DNA of 59,768 nt from Streptomyces sp. ISL-11 (GTDB lineage Bacteria; Actinomycetota; Actinomycetes; Streptomycetales; Streptomycetaceae): assembly GCF_018614525.1 (NCBI RefSeq), contig NZ_JAGGOL010000052.1, forward strand, positions 1-59,768, read 5' to 3'. Below the pieces are notes generated by a model. It saw only the letters and a program-made list of their open reading frames with translations. It searched no databases and was not told the origin of the DNA. Made by a program: the position numbers and the translations under genes. Below are positions 42,466-52,139 of the stretch, in pieces; the stretch's first letter is position 1; each line of letters starts with the position of its first letter.

Positions 42466-43257
42466 TCAGAGGAATCCCAGGGCTCCGAGCCCGCTCACGC
42501 CGCCGAGCACGACGAAGGCCGGCATGAGCACCTTCAGCTCCACCCAGCTGCCCGCCCGGAAGCGCAGGGCCTTCGGGGGCCCGATGGGGTACCAGCGCTT
42601 GCGGCCGACGGGTATGGGCCACAGGATCGGGCAGCCCGAGACGGTGAGCGCGTCACCGATGTCGTGCACGAGCGCGCCGAGGATGATGGGCAGGCCCAGC
42701 CACATGTACTCCTGGCCCGGCTCGGTGAACAGCCAGCCGGCACCTTTGCCGGGCTCGTTCAGGACGCCGGCCAGTATCCAGGCGCTGGTGGCGCCGAGGA
42801 GCCAGACGAGGACGTCGCTGGAGGTCCGGGCCATCCGCCACAGGAGCCCCTCGACGGCGAGCACCAGGTGGACGAAGAGGATGCCGAGCACGGCCCAGCG
42901 GCCGCCGGTCATCGCCAGCACCGAGGCGCCGACGCCTATGAGCACGGCCCACAGCCAGGTGTGGGTGAGGGTGCGGTGGCCGCCGTTGCGGCGCGGATCT
43001 CCGTGACCGCGCGTGGCCTTGTACACGGCGTGCGACAGCTTGTCGATGATCTCGCACAGTCCGCGGGAGATGGGGCCGAACGCTCGCGATATCGTCGCGG
43101 ACTTGTGGTCGAGGTCGGGGGCGAGTGCCGCGCCCGCGCTGATCAGGGCGCCGACGATGAGCACCGGCCAGGGCATCGGGTGCCCGGCCGCGGCGACCGC
43201 CGACCCCACCCCCAGCCAGGCAGCCGCGCCCGAGAGCGAGTGCGCCGGTCCCATCAT
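42466..43257 (-). CDS. DUF457 (YdjM-like) membrane-bound metal-dependent hydrolase
   Basis: 263 residues, five or six membrane segments. Family landmarks are present: GPAHSLSGAAAWL, LAPDLDHKSATISRAFG, NGGHRTLTHTWLWAVLIGVG (HR.xTH metal-binding region) and GALVHDIGDALTVSGCPILW. YdjM-like proteins respond to DNA damage or remodel phospholipids; no firm activity is known. GAAAGG lies upstream of the ATG pair at 43257. It is convergent with the ABC operon and divergent from the helicase gene. Confidence 0.85.
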   Translation of the reverse strand: MMGPAHSLSGAAAWLGVGSAVAAAGHPMPWPVLIVGALISAGAALAPDLDHKSATISRAFGPISRGLCEIIDKLSHAVYKATRGHGDPRRNGGHRTLTHTWLWAVLIGVGASVLAMTGGRWAVLGILFVHLVLAVEGLLWRMARTSSDVLVWLLGATSAWILAGVLNEPGKGAGWLFTEPGQEYMWLGLPIILGALVHDIGDALTVSGCPILWPIPVGRKRWYPIGPPKALRFRAGSWVELKVLMPAFVVLGGVSGLGALGFL

Positions 43258-43390
43258 GAGCCTTTCACCCCTTTTGTTGGCCGACGTCCCGCTTTTCTGA
43301 CGTCAGGTCGGCGACTCAGCGTAGCGTCCGATGATCTTCGATCCGCCGCCCGGTTCTCTGATACCGCCAGGGGCCAGGCAGTATGGAGGC

Positions 43391-45904
43391 GTGACCCTTA
43401 TCGATCAGATGCCGAGCCATGCCGATCCCGATGCCCTTTTCGAAGCTTTCTCGACCTGGGCCGAGGAGCGGGGGATCTCGCTGTACCCCGCGCAGGAGGA
43501 GGCGCTGATCGAGGTGGTCTCCGGGTCGAACGTGATCCTGTCGACGCCGACCGGGTCCGGGAAGAGCCTCGTCGCCGCCGGCGCGCACTTCGCCGCGCTG
43601 GCCAAGGACCAGGTCACGTTCTACACCGCGCCCATCAAGGCGCTGGTCTCGGAGAAGTTCTTCGACCTGTGCAAGATCTTCGGCACGGAGAACGTCGGCA
43701 TGCTCACGGGCGACGCCTCGGTCAACGCCGACGCGCCCATCATCTGCTGCACGGCCGAGGTGCTCGCCTCCATCGCGCTGCGGGACGGCAGGGACGCCGA
43801 CGTCGGCCAGGTCGTCATGGACGAGTTCCACTTCTACGCGGAGGCCGACCGGGGCTGGGCGTGGCAGATCCCGCTGCTGGAACTGCCTCAGGCCCAGTTC
43901 GTCCTGATGTCCGCGACCCTCGGCGACATGTCCCGCTTCGAGGAGGACCTCACCCGGCGCACCGGGCGGCCCACCACCGTGGTGCGCTCCGCGACCCGCC
44001 CCGTCCCGCTGTCCTACGAGTACCGCGCGACGCCGCTGACCGAGACGCTGACCGAGCTGCTGCAGACGCACCAGGCTCCGGTGTACATCGTGCACTTCAC
44101 CCAGGCGGCCGCCGTGGAGCGGGCGCAGGCGCTGATGAGCATCAACATGTGCTCCCGCGAGGAGAAGGACGAGATCGCCAAGCTGATCGGCAATTTCCGG
44201 TTCACCACGAAGTTCGGCCGGAACCTCTCGCGCTACGTCCGCCACGGCATCGGCGTGCACCACGCCGGGATGCTGCCGAAGTACCGCCGGCTGGTGGAGC
44301 GGCTGGCGCAGGCGGGACTGCTGAAGGTCATCTGCGGTACGGACACCCTCGGTGTCGGCGTCAACGTACCGATCCGCACGGTGCTGTTCACCGCGCTCAC
44401 GAAGTACGACGGCCAGCGGGTGCGGACGCTGCGCGCCCGGGAGTTCCACCAGATCGCGGGCCGGGCCGGGCGGGCCGGCTTCGACACGGCCGGTTTCGTG
44501 GTCGCCCAGGCACCCGAGCACGTCGTCGAGAACGAGAAGGCGCTGGCCAAGGCGGGCGACGACCCCAAGAAGCGGCGCAAGGTCGTCCGCAAGAAGGCCC
44601 CCGAGGGCTTCGTCAACTGGGGCGAGAACACCTTCGAGAAGCTCATCGCCTCCGAGCCGGAGCAGCTCACCTCCCGCTTCCGGGTCACGCACGCGATGCT
44701 GCTCGCGGTCATCGCGCGGCCGGGCAACGCCTTCGAGGCGATGCGCCGTCTGCTGGAGGACAACCACGAGCCGCGGAAGAACCAGCTGCGGCACATCCGC
44801 CGCGCCATCGCCATCTACCGCTCGCTGCTGGACGGCGGCGTCGTCGAACAGCTCGCCGAGCCCGACGCCGAGGGCCGGATCGTCCGCCTGACGGTCGACC
44901 TCCAGTCGGACTTCGCCCTCAACCAGCCGCTGTCGACGTTCGCGCTCGCCTCCTTCGAGCTGCTCGACCCGGAGTCGCCCTCCTACGCCCTGGACATGGT
45001 CTCGGTGGTCGAGTCGACGCTGGACGACCCGCGGCAGATCCTGGCGGCCCAGCAGAACAAGGCGCGCGGCGAGGCCGTCGCGGCGATGAAGGCGGACGGC
45101 GTCGAGTACGAGGACCGCATGGAGCGGCTCATGGACGTCACCTACCCCAGGCCGCTGGACGAGGTGCTGTCCCACGCCTACGACGTCTATCGCAAGAGCC
45201 ACCCGTGGGTCGGTGACCACCCGCTGTCGCCGAAGTCGGTCATCCGCGACATGTACGAGCGGGCCATGACCTTCACGGAGTTCACCTCCTTCTACGACCT
45301 CGCGCGCACCGAGGGCATCGTGCTGCGCTACCTCGCCGGCGCGTTCAAGGCGCTGGACCACACCGTGCCGGACGACCTGAAGTCCGAGGACTTCGAGGAC
45401 CTCATCGCCTGGCTGGGTGAGATGGTGCGGCAGGTCGACTCCAGCCTGCTGGACGAGTGGGAGCAGCTGGCCAATCCGGACGAGGAGACGGCGGAGGAGG
45501 CTCAGGAGCGGGCCGACCAGGTCAAGCCGGTCACCGCCAACGCCCGCGCCTTCCGGGTCCTGGTCCGCAACGCCATGTTCCGCCGCGTCGAACTGGCCGC
45601 CCTGGACAAGGTCGGCGAGCTCGGCGAGATGGACGCCGACGCCGGCTGGGACGAGGAGCGCTGGGGCGAGGCGATGGACGCCTACTGGGACGAGTACGAG
45701 GAGCTGGGCACCGGCCCGGACGCGCGCGGCCCGAAGCTGCTGCGGATCGAGGAGAAGCCGGAGGACGGCCTGTGGCGGGTCCGGCAGACCTTCGCCGACC
45801 CCAACGGCGACCACGACTGGGGCATCACCGCCGAGGTCGATCTCGCGGCCTCCGACGAGGAAGGCCGCGCGGTGGTGCGCGTCATGGACGTCGGTCAGCT
45901 GTAG
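43391..45904 (+). CDS. Ski2-like DEAD/DEAH-box RNA helicase with DUF3516
   Basis: 837 residues from GTG 43391; GGAGG is too close (1 nt), so translation may be leaderless, with CAGTAT at 43379-43384 as a -10. Helicase motifs: Walker A STPTGSGKSLVAAGAHF, motif II VMDEFHFYAE, motif III LMSATLGDMS, motif VI FHQIAGRAGRAGF. The long C-terminal part from ~470 (PEGFVNWGENTFEKLIASEP onward) matches the DUF3516 region of actinobacterial helicases. A role in RNA turnover or ribosome assembly is likely. It is well conserved and intact. Confidence 0.92.
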   Translation: MTLIDQMPSHADPDALFEAFSTWAEERGISLYPAQEEALIEVVSGSNVILSTPTGSGKSLVAAGAHFAALAKDQVTFYTAPIKALVSEKFFDLCKIFGTENVGMLTGDASVNADAPIICCTAEVLASIALRDGRDADVGQVVMDEFHFYAEADRGWAWQIPLLELPQAQFVLMSATLGDMSRFEEDLTRRTGRPTTVVRSATRPVPLSYEYRATPLTETLTELLQTHQAPVYIVHFTQAAAVERAQALMSINMCSREEKDEIAKLIGNFRFTTKFGRNLSRYVRHGIGVHHAGMLPKYRRLVERLAQAGLLKVICGTDTLGVGVNVPIRTVLFTALTKYDGQRVRTLRAREFHQIAGRAGRAGFDTAGFVVAQAPEHVVENEKALAKAGDDPKKRRKVVRKKAPEGFVNWGENTFEKLIASEPEQLTSRFRVTHAMLLAVIARPGNAFEAMRRLLEDNHEPRKNQLRHIRRAIAIYRSLLDGGVVEQLAEPDAEGRIVRLTVDLQSDFALNQPLSTFALASFELLDPESPSYALDMVSVVESTLDDPRQILAAQQNKARGEAVAAMKADGVEYEDRMERLMDVTYPRPLDEVLSHAYDVYRKSHPWVGDHPLSPKSVIRDMYERAMTFTEFTSFYDLARTEGIVLRYLAGAFKALDHTVPDDLKSEDFEDLIAWLGEMVRQVDSSLLDEWEQLANPDEETAEEAQERADQVKPVTANARAFRVLVRNAMFRRVELAALDKVGELGEMDADAGWDEERWGEAMDAYWDEYEELGTGPDARGPKLLRIEEKPEDGLWRVRQTFADPNGDHDWGITAEVDLAASDEEGRAVVRVMDVGQL

Positions 45905-45953
45905 CCTCCGAGGCGCCGCCCGTCCCGCGCGCCCCAGCAGCGAAGGAGTGCCG

Positions 45954-46817
45954 ATGACCAGCCCGACCGACCGCCTGGTGAGTCTGCTCGATCTGGAGCG
46001 GATCGACCTGAACATCTTCCGGGGCCGCAGCCCGGACGAGTCGCTCCAGCGCGTCTTCGGCGGGCAGGTGGCCGGACAGGCGCTCGTCGCGGCCGGGCGG
46101 ACCACCGACGGTGACCGCCCGGTCCACTCGCTGCACGCGTACTTCCTGCGCCCCGGCCGGCCGGGGGTGCCCATCGTGTACCAGGTGGAGCGGGTGCGGG
46201 ACGGCCGGTCCTTCACCACACGGCGTGTGGTGGCCGTCCAGGAGGGACGCACCATCTTCAACCTCACCGCCTCCTTCCATGAGAGCGAACCGGGTTTCGA
46301 GCACCAGGTGGCCATGCCCGAGGTGCCGGCCCCCGAGGACCTGCCGCGGCTCGCCGACGAGATCCGCGACCGTCTCGGCCAGCTGCCGAGCGCGCTCCGG
46401 CACATGGAGCGCCGGCTGGCGTTCGACATCCGGTACGTGGACCGGCTGCGCTGGACCGCGCGGGAGCTGGCCGACACGGAGCCGCGCAGCGCGGTGTGGA
46501 TGCGCGCGCTGGGGCCGCTCGGTGACGACCCTCTGGTGCACACCTGTGCCCTCACCTACGCCAGCGACATGACGCTCCTCGACGCGGTGCGCATCCCGGT
46601 CGAGCCGCTGTGGGGTCCGCGCGGCTTCGACATGGCCTCCTTGGACCACGCGATGTGGTTCCACCGGCCGTTCCACGCCGACGAGTGGTTCCTCTACCAG
46701 CAGGAGTCACCCATCGCCACGGGAGCCCGCGGCCTGGCCCGTGGCCAGATCTTCGACCGCGAGGGCCGCCTGCTGGTGTCCGTGATGCAGGAAGGGCTTT
46801 TCCGGAAGGTGCCCTGA
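45954..46817 (+). CDS. tesB: Acyl-CoA thioesterase II
   Basis: 287 residues with GAAGGAG (45942-45948) before ATG 45954. A double hot-dog fold is indicated by RVFGGQVAGQALVAAGRTTD, RPVHSLHAYFLRPGRPGVPI, and in the second half DHAMWFHRPFHADEWFLYQQ and GLARGQIFDREGRLLVSVMQ. The catalytic Asp is in the LDHAMWF segment. It hydrolyses acyl-CoA to free acid in the cytosol. It follows the helicase gene by about 50 bp and may be co-transcribed with it. Confidence 0.95.
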   Translation: MTSPTDRLVSLLDLERIDLNIFRGRSPDESLQRVFGGQVAGQALVAAGRTTDGDRPVHSLHAYFLRPGRPGVPIVYQVERVRDGRSFTTRRVVAVQEGRTIFNLTASFHESEPGFEHQVAMPEVPAPEDLPRLADEIRDRLGQLPSALRHMERRLAFDIRYVDRLRWTARELADTEPRSAVWMRALGPLGDDPLVHTCALTYASDMTLLDAVRIPVEPLWGPRGFDMASLDHAMWFHRPFHADEWFLYQQESPIATGARGLARGQIFDREGRLLVSVMQEGLFRKVP

Positions 46818-46831
46818 CCTTCGGCAGGCCC

Positions 46832-47749
46832 TCACTTCCCGCGCCGCAGCCGCCTCCACCACACCCGCAGCCCGCCGGGCTCCGGCCCCGGCCGGACCTC
46901 GTGTGCCGGCTGAACCTCCTGTACCGGCCCGCCTTCCCCCACCGTCCCTCCTCCGGCCGGTCGCCTCCGCGGCCGAGGTGCGGGCCGGTCCTCGCGCGCG
47001 CTCACCAGTGCGGCGGCGAGCCGGCGGCGATGGCAGGTGATCTCGTCCGGATCCGCGGCCAGGACCACGCGGTCGACCACCTCGCGGGCGGCGGGGGCGT
47101 CCGAGCGCAAGGGAACGAGCTCCGGACGCAGTGTCCTCACATACTCACGCTCATACGGATCCGGGACGGCGTCGGCCAGTTGCTCGGGGCCGAGGAAGGC
47201 GGCCGTGACCGCCGCCCGCTCCCAGGGGTCCTCCGCCGAGGCCAGAAACCGGTCGAGCCGGCGGTCTCGCCAGCGCCGCGCACGCCGGTCCTCGCGTCCC
47301 TCCAGCGCATCGCGCAGACCGGGCGGTGTACGGCCGGTGAGCAGACCCGGGTTGGCCTCGGCGAACTCCACGAGCTCGGCGGCCAGATAGTGCCAGACCA
47401 CGGCGCGGTAGCGGTTGACGTAGAACCTCGCGGGGGCGAAACAGCCGGCCCTGGCGAGGCGCACGAACCGGGCCGGGCTGATGCCCATCAGCTCGGCGCC
47501 CTCGGCCGTGCCCACTGCCCAGACCTGTGAGCGCAGGGTGCCGGGGAACCCGCCACCGGCGGTGTGCCGGTCGATCTCCTCGCGCGTGACGCGCCGTCGG
47601 CCGCCCGGTCCATGGGCGACGGTCCGTACGAGCCCCAGCTGGACGGCCAGTTCGAACTCGCGCGGCTTGAGCTCCAGCTCCCGCGCCGCCCTCGTGAACG
47701 GCACCGCGTCCACCGCCGAGCCCCGTTCCTGACATTGCCGTACCGCCAT
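46832..47749 (-). CDS. DUF6397-type conserved Streptomyces protein
   Basis: 305 residues. The N-terminal half contains two helix-turn-helix-like segments (PFTRAARELELKPREFELAV and GTAEGAELMGISPARFVRLA), followed by FYVNRYRAVVWHYLAAELVE. The tail is Arg/Pro-rich and disordered. It matches a lineage-specific family that I associate with DUF6397. It may be a DNA-binding or developmental protein; the function is not established. It is convergent with tesB. Confidence 0.75.
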   Translation of the reverse strand: MAVRQCQERGSAVDAVPFTRAARELELKPREFELAVQLGLVRTVAHGPGGRRRVTREEIDRHTAGGGFPGTLRSQVWAVGTAEGAELMGISPARFVRLARAGCFAPARFYVNRYRAVVWHYLAAELVEFAEANPGLLTGRTPPGLRDALEGREDRRARRWRDRRLDRFLASAEDPWERAAVTAAFLGPEQLADAVPDPYEREYVRTLRPELVPLRSDAPAAREVVDRVVLAADPDEITCHRRRLAAALVSAREDRPAPRPRRRPAGGGTVGEGGPVQEVQPAHEVRPGPEPGGLRVWWRRLRRGK

Positions 47750-47880
47750 GACACCCTCCCCGCCACGCCTTCATCACTGACAGTGACGACGATAGCGACA
47801 AGGCGCTCCGGCGCGTCCAGCCTGTGGATAACTTCGGTGAGACGGCCAGGATGATGTGGTCAAGGGGAGACGGCCGCGCC

Positions 47881-48303
47881 TCAGCGCCGGCCTCCAGGGC
47901 TCCGGTCCGTACCGTCCTGCTGCCGCGTCCCCAGGCTCAGATGCTCCCCGACACGGTTGACCAACAGCGTCATCTCATAGGCGATGTGGCCGATATCGGC
48001 CCCCGCTCCCCCGAGGACGCACAGGCAGCTTCCGTCCCCCGCCGCCGTCACGAACAGCACGCCTTCGTCGTACTCGACCATCGTCTGCCGGACGTCGCCC
48101 GCCCCGAACTGGCGCCCGGTGCCCTTCGCGAGGCTGTGCAATCCGGAAGCGACCGCCGCCAAGTGGTCGGCGTCCTCCCTTTCCAGGCTCGTGCTCGCGC
48201 CGGTCACCAGTCCGTCGTTGGACAGGACCAGCGCGTGGCGTATGTTCTCGACGCGCTCGGTCAGGTCGTCCAGCATCCAGTCGAGTTCCTTGCTGAGTGC
48301 CAT
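47881..48303 (-). CDS. Roadblock/LC7 domain protein
   Basis: 140 residues. MALSKELDWMLDDLTERVEN, ALVLSNDGLVTGASTSLERE, LAAVASGLHSLAKGTGRQFG and GDGSCLCVLGGAGADIGHIA are the standard roadblock/LC7 pattern. In Streptomyces such proteins sit in conservon (cvn) operons beside a sensor kinase and a small GTPase. Here the gene stands alone, without cvn partners in the window. It probably modulates an unlinked GTPase. Confidence 0.9.
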   Translation of the reverse strand: MALSKELDWMLDDLTERVENIRHALVLSNDGLVTGASTSLEREDADHLAAVASGLHSLAKGTGRQFGAGDVRQTMVEYDEGVLFVTAAGDGSCLCVLGGAGADIGHIAYEMTLLVNRVGEHLSLGTRQQDGTDRSPGGRR

Positions 48304-48428
48304 GTCCCGCCTCCCCGTTCCGCCAATCCCCGTGACGTGCCGTGCCAGCCTTGCTCACGCACGCGCCGTCGGCAACCCGCTCGTGCCGTCAGCACGCGTC
48401 TGTGCGCCAGTTGGCACAGGATGGGGAC

Positions 48429-49082
48429 ATGGCATGGAAAACGAACAGGGAAGAGCAGCACGTGAGGGAGTTCTTCACGGCGCGGGCGGACGGCTGGGAC
48501 GCCCAGTTCCCCGATGACGGCCCCGCCTACGACGCGGCCGTCGCCGAGCTCGGCCCGCGCCCCGGCGACGTGGTGCTGGACGCGGGATGCGGTACGGGCC
48601 GGGCCCTGCCGGCGCTGCGCGAGGCGGTCGGCCCCCAGGGGCTCGTCGTCGGCGTGGACCTCACACCCGCGATGCTGCGGGCGGCCGTGCGCGCCGGGCG
48701 GAACCGCGACGGGCGGCTCCTCCTGGCGGATGTCACCCGGCTGCCGCTGCGTGACGGCTCGGTCGACGCCGTCTTCGCGGCCGGCCTCGTCTCGCATCTC
48801 ACCGACGCGGAGTCGGGCTTGCGCGAGCTGGCGCGAATCGTGCGCCCCGGTGGCCGGCTCGCGCTGTTCCATCCCATCGGCCGGGCCGCGCTCGCCGCCC
48901 GCCACGGCCGCCGGCCGACACCCGACGACGAGCGCGCCGAGCCGAACCTCCGGCCCCTGCTCGCCCGCGGCGGATGGCGGCTCGTCTCGTACACCGACGA
49001 GGACAGCCGCTACCTCGCCCTCGCGATCCGCACCGGTGGCCGGCCGGACCCGGAGCGAACCGACCGGAGCCGGCCACGGTGA
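48429..49082 (+). CDS. Class I SAM-dependent methyltransferase
   Basis: 217 residues from ATG 48429. Motif I is VVLDAGCGTGRALPALREAV, the acidic loop VVGVDLTPAMLRAAVRAGR, then LLLADVTRLPLRDGSVDAVF and LARIVRPGGRLALFHPIGRA. This matches the Methyltransf_11/25 group acting on small molecules or lipids. There is no membrane anchor. It starts divergently from the roadblock gene. The substrate is unknown. Confidence 0.88.
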   Translation: MAWKTNREEQHVREFFTARADGWDAQFPDDGPAYDAAVAELGPRPGDVVLDAGCGTGRALPALREAVGPQGLVVGVDLTPAMLRAAVRAGRNRDGRLLLADVTRLPLRDGSVDAVFAAGLVSHLTDAESGLRELARIVRPGGRLALFHPIGRAALAARHGRRPTPDDERAEPNLRPLLARGGWRLVSYTDEDSRYLALAIRTGGRPDPERTDRSRPR

Positions 49083-49125
49083 GCGGTCGCGTGCGCAACC
49101 GGCCCGGCCGCCGGGGCCGCTCGGC

Positions 49126-50040
49126 TCACTCCGCGAGAGGTGAGCCGGAAGTTCCGTGCGGCACGGGACAGACGCCCGCCCGCCTCCCGGACGGGGCATC
49201 GGGGAAGGTGCCGAGGTCGGCGAGGACGTATCCGTTCGGGTACCCCTTGATCTCGGGGTTCTGCCGCGCGTAATGCGGGGTGCGCCGGGGCGGGAGCAGA
49301 CGCACGGCCTTGGCCCTGGCCCGCAGGGCGCCGCGCACCAGGGCGCGCGTGGCGGGGTGCGGAGGCTCGTAACGGAAGGCGTGCAGCAGCGAGTCGTCCA
49401 GCAGGGCCATGCTCGCGCCGCGCACGAGCGGCGCGAGGGGGCGCGGGTACCAGGACGCCATCACGTCGAGGGTGGCGTCCGAGACGCGGCGTCCGCCCTC
49501 GTCCCAGCCGAAGTGGGCGGCTTCGTACTCGTCGAGGCAGCGCTCGAAGTCGGCATATGAGCCCGGGAGGTCCTGGATGCCCATGTGCCGGCCGAGGGTG
49601 CGGTAATAGGTGGCCGTCGCGTGCCGCTCGTGCCCGGACAGCCGGCGCCAGCCGTAGGAGTCGAGCCACCGGCAGGGTATGACGACGAAGGTGCACAGGA
49701 CGTAGCGCATGTCGTCGTTGCTGATGTCGTAACGGCGGTGCATCTGGTTGATCCGGCGGATGGCGGTACGGCCGTCCTCACTGTCGAATCCGTGCTCGAC
49801 CACCGCGTCGAGCAGCAGCGCGGTGTCGTCGTAGCGCTTCTGCCCGCGGACGGTGAACTCTCCGGTCCCGCCGAGCAGACGGCCGATGCTGGGCACGGCG
49901 TACGTCCGGTAAAGCGCCAGTTCCAAGGCCCGGGTCCAGTCCCAGGGGAATTCCAGGGTCGCCGTGATCCGGTAGATCCTCAGGAAATCCCTCTCGGGAT
50001 CCAGTCGCTGGATCTCCTTCAGCCAGTCATAGCGCTTCAC
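49126..50040 (-). CDS. MpaB/DUF2236-type oxygenase
   Basis: 304 residues. Family landmarks are RRINQMHRRYDISNDDMRYV, LCTFVVIPCRWLDSYGWRRL and SGHERHATATYYRTLGRHMG, with conserved His and Arg residues of the b-type haem-binding region seen in rubber oxygenase Lcp and the MpaB family. It is a cytoplasmic or membrane-associated all-helical protein that may cleave C=C bonds oxidatively. No signal peptide is seen. The substrate is open. Confidence 0.82.
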   Translation of the reverse strand: MKRYDWLKEIQRLDPERDFLRIYRITATLEFPWDWTRALELALYRTYAVPSIGRLLGGTGEFTVRGQKRYDDTALLLDAVVEHGFDSEDGRTAIRRINQMHRRYDISNDDMRYVLCTFVVIPCRWLDSYGWRRLSGHERHATATYYRTLGRHMGIQDLPGSYADFERCLDEYEAAHFGWDEGGRRVSDATLDVMASWYPRPLAPLVRGASMALLDDSLLHAFRYEPPHPATRALVRGALRARAKAVRLLPPRRTPHYARQNPEIKGYPNGYVLADLGTFPDAPSGRRAGVCPVPHGTSGSPLAE

Positions 50041-50129
50041 TCGGCGGTCACCCCTTCGTTCGTCGGAGGTTCAACTCTACGGGTGGCGGGCACACTTGAA
50101 CGCCGCAGGGCATTCCGCTCACGGGGCAG

Positions 50130-50426
50130 GTGATCCACGTGTTCGACAGGCTCCGCAAACGCTTCGGCGAGGTCTGGCACCCACCGGTTCCGCCGCCGCC
50201 CTCGGGCCGGCAACGGAACCTCTTCGAGGCCGCGGCCACCTATGTGGCCGCGTGCGCCGAGGACGACTACGACCGGAGCGCGGAGGCGGCCCGCTGGGTC
50301 TCGCCGGAGGCTCTGTGCTTCGGCGTGAACGAGCTCGCCTGCCGCGCGGTCATCGCGCTCGCCCGCGAGCAGGACGAGACGCCGCAGCACGTGGCGCGGT
50401 CCCTGCTCGGCCTTCCCCGGTCCTGA
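50130..50426 (+). CDS. Small hypothetical protein
   Basis: 98 residues from GTG 50130, or 95 from GTG 50139. It has a basic start (FDRLRKRFGEVWHPPVPPPP) followed by a helical Ala/Glu-rich body (NLFEAAATYVAACAEDDYDR, LACRAVIALAREQDETPQHV). It is a plausible conserved actinomycete protein of unknown function. It starts divergently from the oxygenase gene and converges on the MOSC gene. Confidence 0.6.
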   Translation: MIHVFDRLRKRFGEVWHPPVPPPPSGRQRNLFEAAATYVAACAEDDYDRSAEAARWVSPEALCFGVNELACRAVIALAREQDETPQHVARSLLGLPRS

Positions 50427-50459
50427 CGGCCGCGCCGCCGCGGCCGTCACCCATGGGCC

Positions 50460-51002
50460 TCACACGCGGTCGAGCGGCAGGTGCGGTCCGGCCGGCAGTT
50501 CCACGCGTACGGGGTCCCCGGGCCGGACCTCGCCGCCCGTCAGGACCACGCTCATGATCCCGCCCTTGCGGACGAGGGTGCCGTCCTCGTCGCGCCGGAC
50601 GACCTGCTTGAGCAGCCCCTGCCGGAATCCGTCGATCTGGAGGCAGGGGTTGCGCAGCCCGGTCACCTCCACCACGGCCCGGCCCCCGAGGTGCAGCCGC
50701 GTACCCCGGGGCAGGCCGAGCAGGTCGATTCCGCTGGTGGTGACGTTCTCCCCCAGATCACCCGGGCCGACCGTGAACCCCGCCGACCTCACTTCGGCGA
50801 ACAATTCCTCGTGGATCAGGTGCACCTGACGGAGGTTCGGCTGCGTGGGGTCCTGCGCCACCCGTGAGCGGTGCCGCACCGTCACCCCGAGATGCGCGTC
50901 CCCTTCCACCCCGAGCCCCGCCAGCAGCGTGATGCTCTCGCGCACCGGCTTGCTGAACGTGTGCTCGCCACCGCGGCACACGGCCTTCACCGTCCCCGTC
51001 AT
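50460..51002 (-). CDS. MOSC domain protein
   Basis: 180 residues from ATG 51002, preceded by GGAAGGGGGA. The MOSC beta-barrel is recognised by GVEGDAHLGVTVRHRSRVAQ, NLRQVHLIHEELFAEV, GDLGENVTTSGIDLLGLPRG and the conserved Cys in VTGLRNPCLQIDGFRQGLL. MOSC proteins bind molybdenum cofactor or related thio-compounds (YiiM type) and detoxify N-hydroxylated bases or ferry sulfur. The partner is not seen here. Confidence 0.92.
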   Translation of the reverse strand: MTGTVKAVCRGGEHTFSKPVRESITLLAGLGVEGDAHLGVTVRHRSRVAQDPTQPNLRQVHLIHEELFAEVRSAGFTVGPGDLGENVTTSGIDLLGLPRGTRLHLGGRAVVEVTGLRNPCLQIDGFRQGLLKQVVRRDEDGTLVRKGGIMSVVLTGGEVRPGDPVRVELPAGPHLPLDRV

Positions 51003-51240
51003 CGAGGGTCCCCCTTCCGTCTCCCGGGCATTCCCCGGCAGTACGACACCGCCGACCTTAACCGCCGGCACCGACCGTCGCGCCGTCGCTCTCCACTCGG
51101 CCACTGTTTCCGAACCCGTCACCTTCAAGACGTGTACATGTCATTCACCCCGCCCTACGCTGCCACCGAACCCCCCATCGCCTCCCCACGCCCCGCCGAC
51201 TCCGCTCGCGCGCTCTCCCTCACCCCGTACGGAGGACCCC

Positions 51241-52137
51241 GTGGCCGCCGCCGCCCGCCCACCCCGCACCTCCCGCCGTCTCCGCCGCCGGCATCTCGGC
51301 GCCCTGACCACGGCCTTCGGACTCGCCGCCGTCTCCCTGGGCCTGTGGGCCTCGGACTCCTCCGCCGCGGCGGCCGTGCCCACGCCCGACCACGTCGTGG
51401 TCGTCGTCTTCGAGAACCACGCCTACAGCCAGGTCATGGGCAGTTCCAGCGCCCCGTACATCAACTCCCTGGCCGCGGGCGGCGCCGGCCTGACCGCCTC
51501 GTACGCCGAGACCCACCCCAGCCAGCCGAACTACTACGCCTTGTTCTCGGGGAACACCCAGGGCGTGACCGACGACAGCTGCGTCACCCCGGGCTTCAGC
51601 GGCGCGCCGAATCTCGCCTCCGAAATCATGGCCGTGGGCAAAACCTGGGCCAGCTACAACGAGTCCCTGCCCGCCGAGGGCTCCACCACCTGCAAGAGCG
51701 GCACGTACGCCCAGAAGCACAACCCGTGGTTCGGCTTCGCCAACGTGCCCACCGGTACGGCGCACACGATGAGCGGTTTCCCCAGCGACTACGGCAAACT
51801 GCCGACGGTCTCCTTCGTCGTGCCGAATCTGTGCAGCGACATGCACGACTGTTCCGTCCGCACCGGTGACACCTGGCTCAAGGACAAGCTCCAGGGCTAC
51901 GCCGACTGGGCCAAGACCCACAACAGCCTGCTCCTCATCACCTTCGACGAGGACAACCGGCTGAGCGGCAACCGCATCCCGACGGTCCTGTACGGGCAGC
52001 CCGTCAAGGCCGGTGCCACTTCCGGCAGCACCTACAACCACTACGACGTCCTGCGCACCATCGAGGACATGTACGGCACCACACACGCCGGAAACGCCGC
52101 GAACGCCAAGGACATCACCGGCATCTGGACCAGCTGA
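51241..52137 (+). CDS. Secreted phosphoesterase (acid phosphatase-like, phosphoesterase family)
   Basis: 298 residues from GTG 51241 with GGAGG five bases upstream. A signal peptide is present: an Arg-rich start, a hydrophobic core (ALTTAFGLAAVSLGLWA) and a probable cleavage after SSAAAA. The catalytic part has VVVVFENHAYSQVMGSSSAP, TASYAETHPSQPNYYALFSG, FVVPNLCSDMHDC and LLLITFDEDNRLSGNRIPTV, typical of AcpA/PLC-like enzymes that hydrolyse phosphate esters outside the cell. It is followed two bases later by an MFS transporter, hinting at phosphate or nucleotide scavenging. Confidence 0.9.
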   Translation: MAAAARPPRTSRRLRRRHLGALTTAFGLAAVSLGLWASDSSAAAAVPTPDHVVVVVFENHAYSQVMGSSSAPYINSLAAGGAGLTASYAETHPSQPNYYALFSGNTQGVTDDSCVTPGFSGAPNLASEIMAVGKTWASYNESLPAEGSTTCKSGTYAQKHNPWFGFANVPTGTAHTMSGFPSDYGKLPTVSFVVPNLCSDMHDCSVRTGDTWLKDKLQGYADWAKTHNSLLLITFDEDNRLSGNRIPTVLYGQPVKAGATSGSTYNHYDVLRTIEDMYGTTHAGNAANAKDITGIWTS

Positions 52138-52139
52138 CC

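Noticed and set aside
45919..45933. CCGTCCCGCGCGCCC in the helicase-tesB gap, identical to 15 bases of the CRISPR repeat
   Set aside because: A short, very GC-rich match with no second copy or spacing around it; expected by chance in this composition.
43316..46555. Minus-strand open frame of over 1000 codons opposite the Ski2-like helicase and tesB
   Set aside because: Opposite two well-recognised genes and of Arg/Gly/Val-rich composition without domains; a GC-bias shadow.
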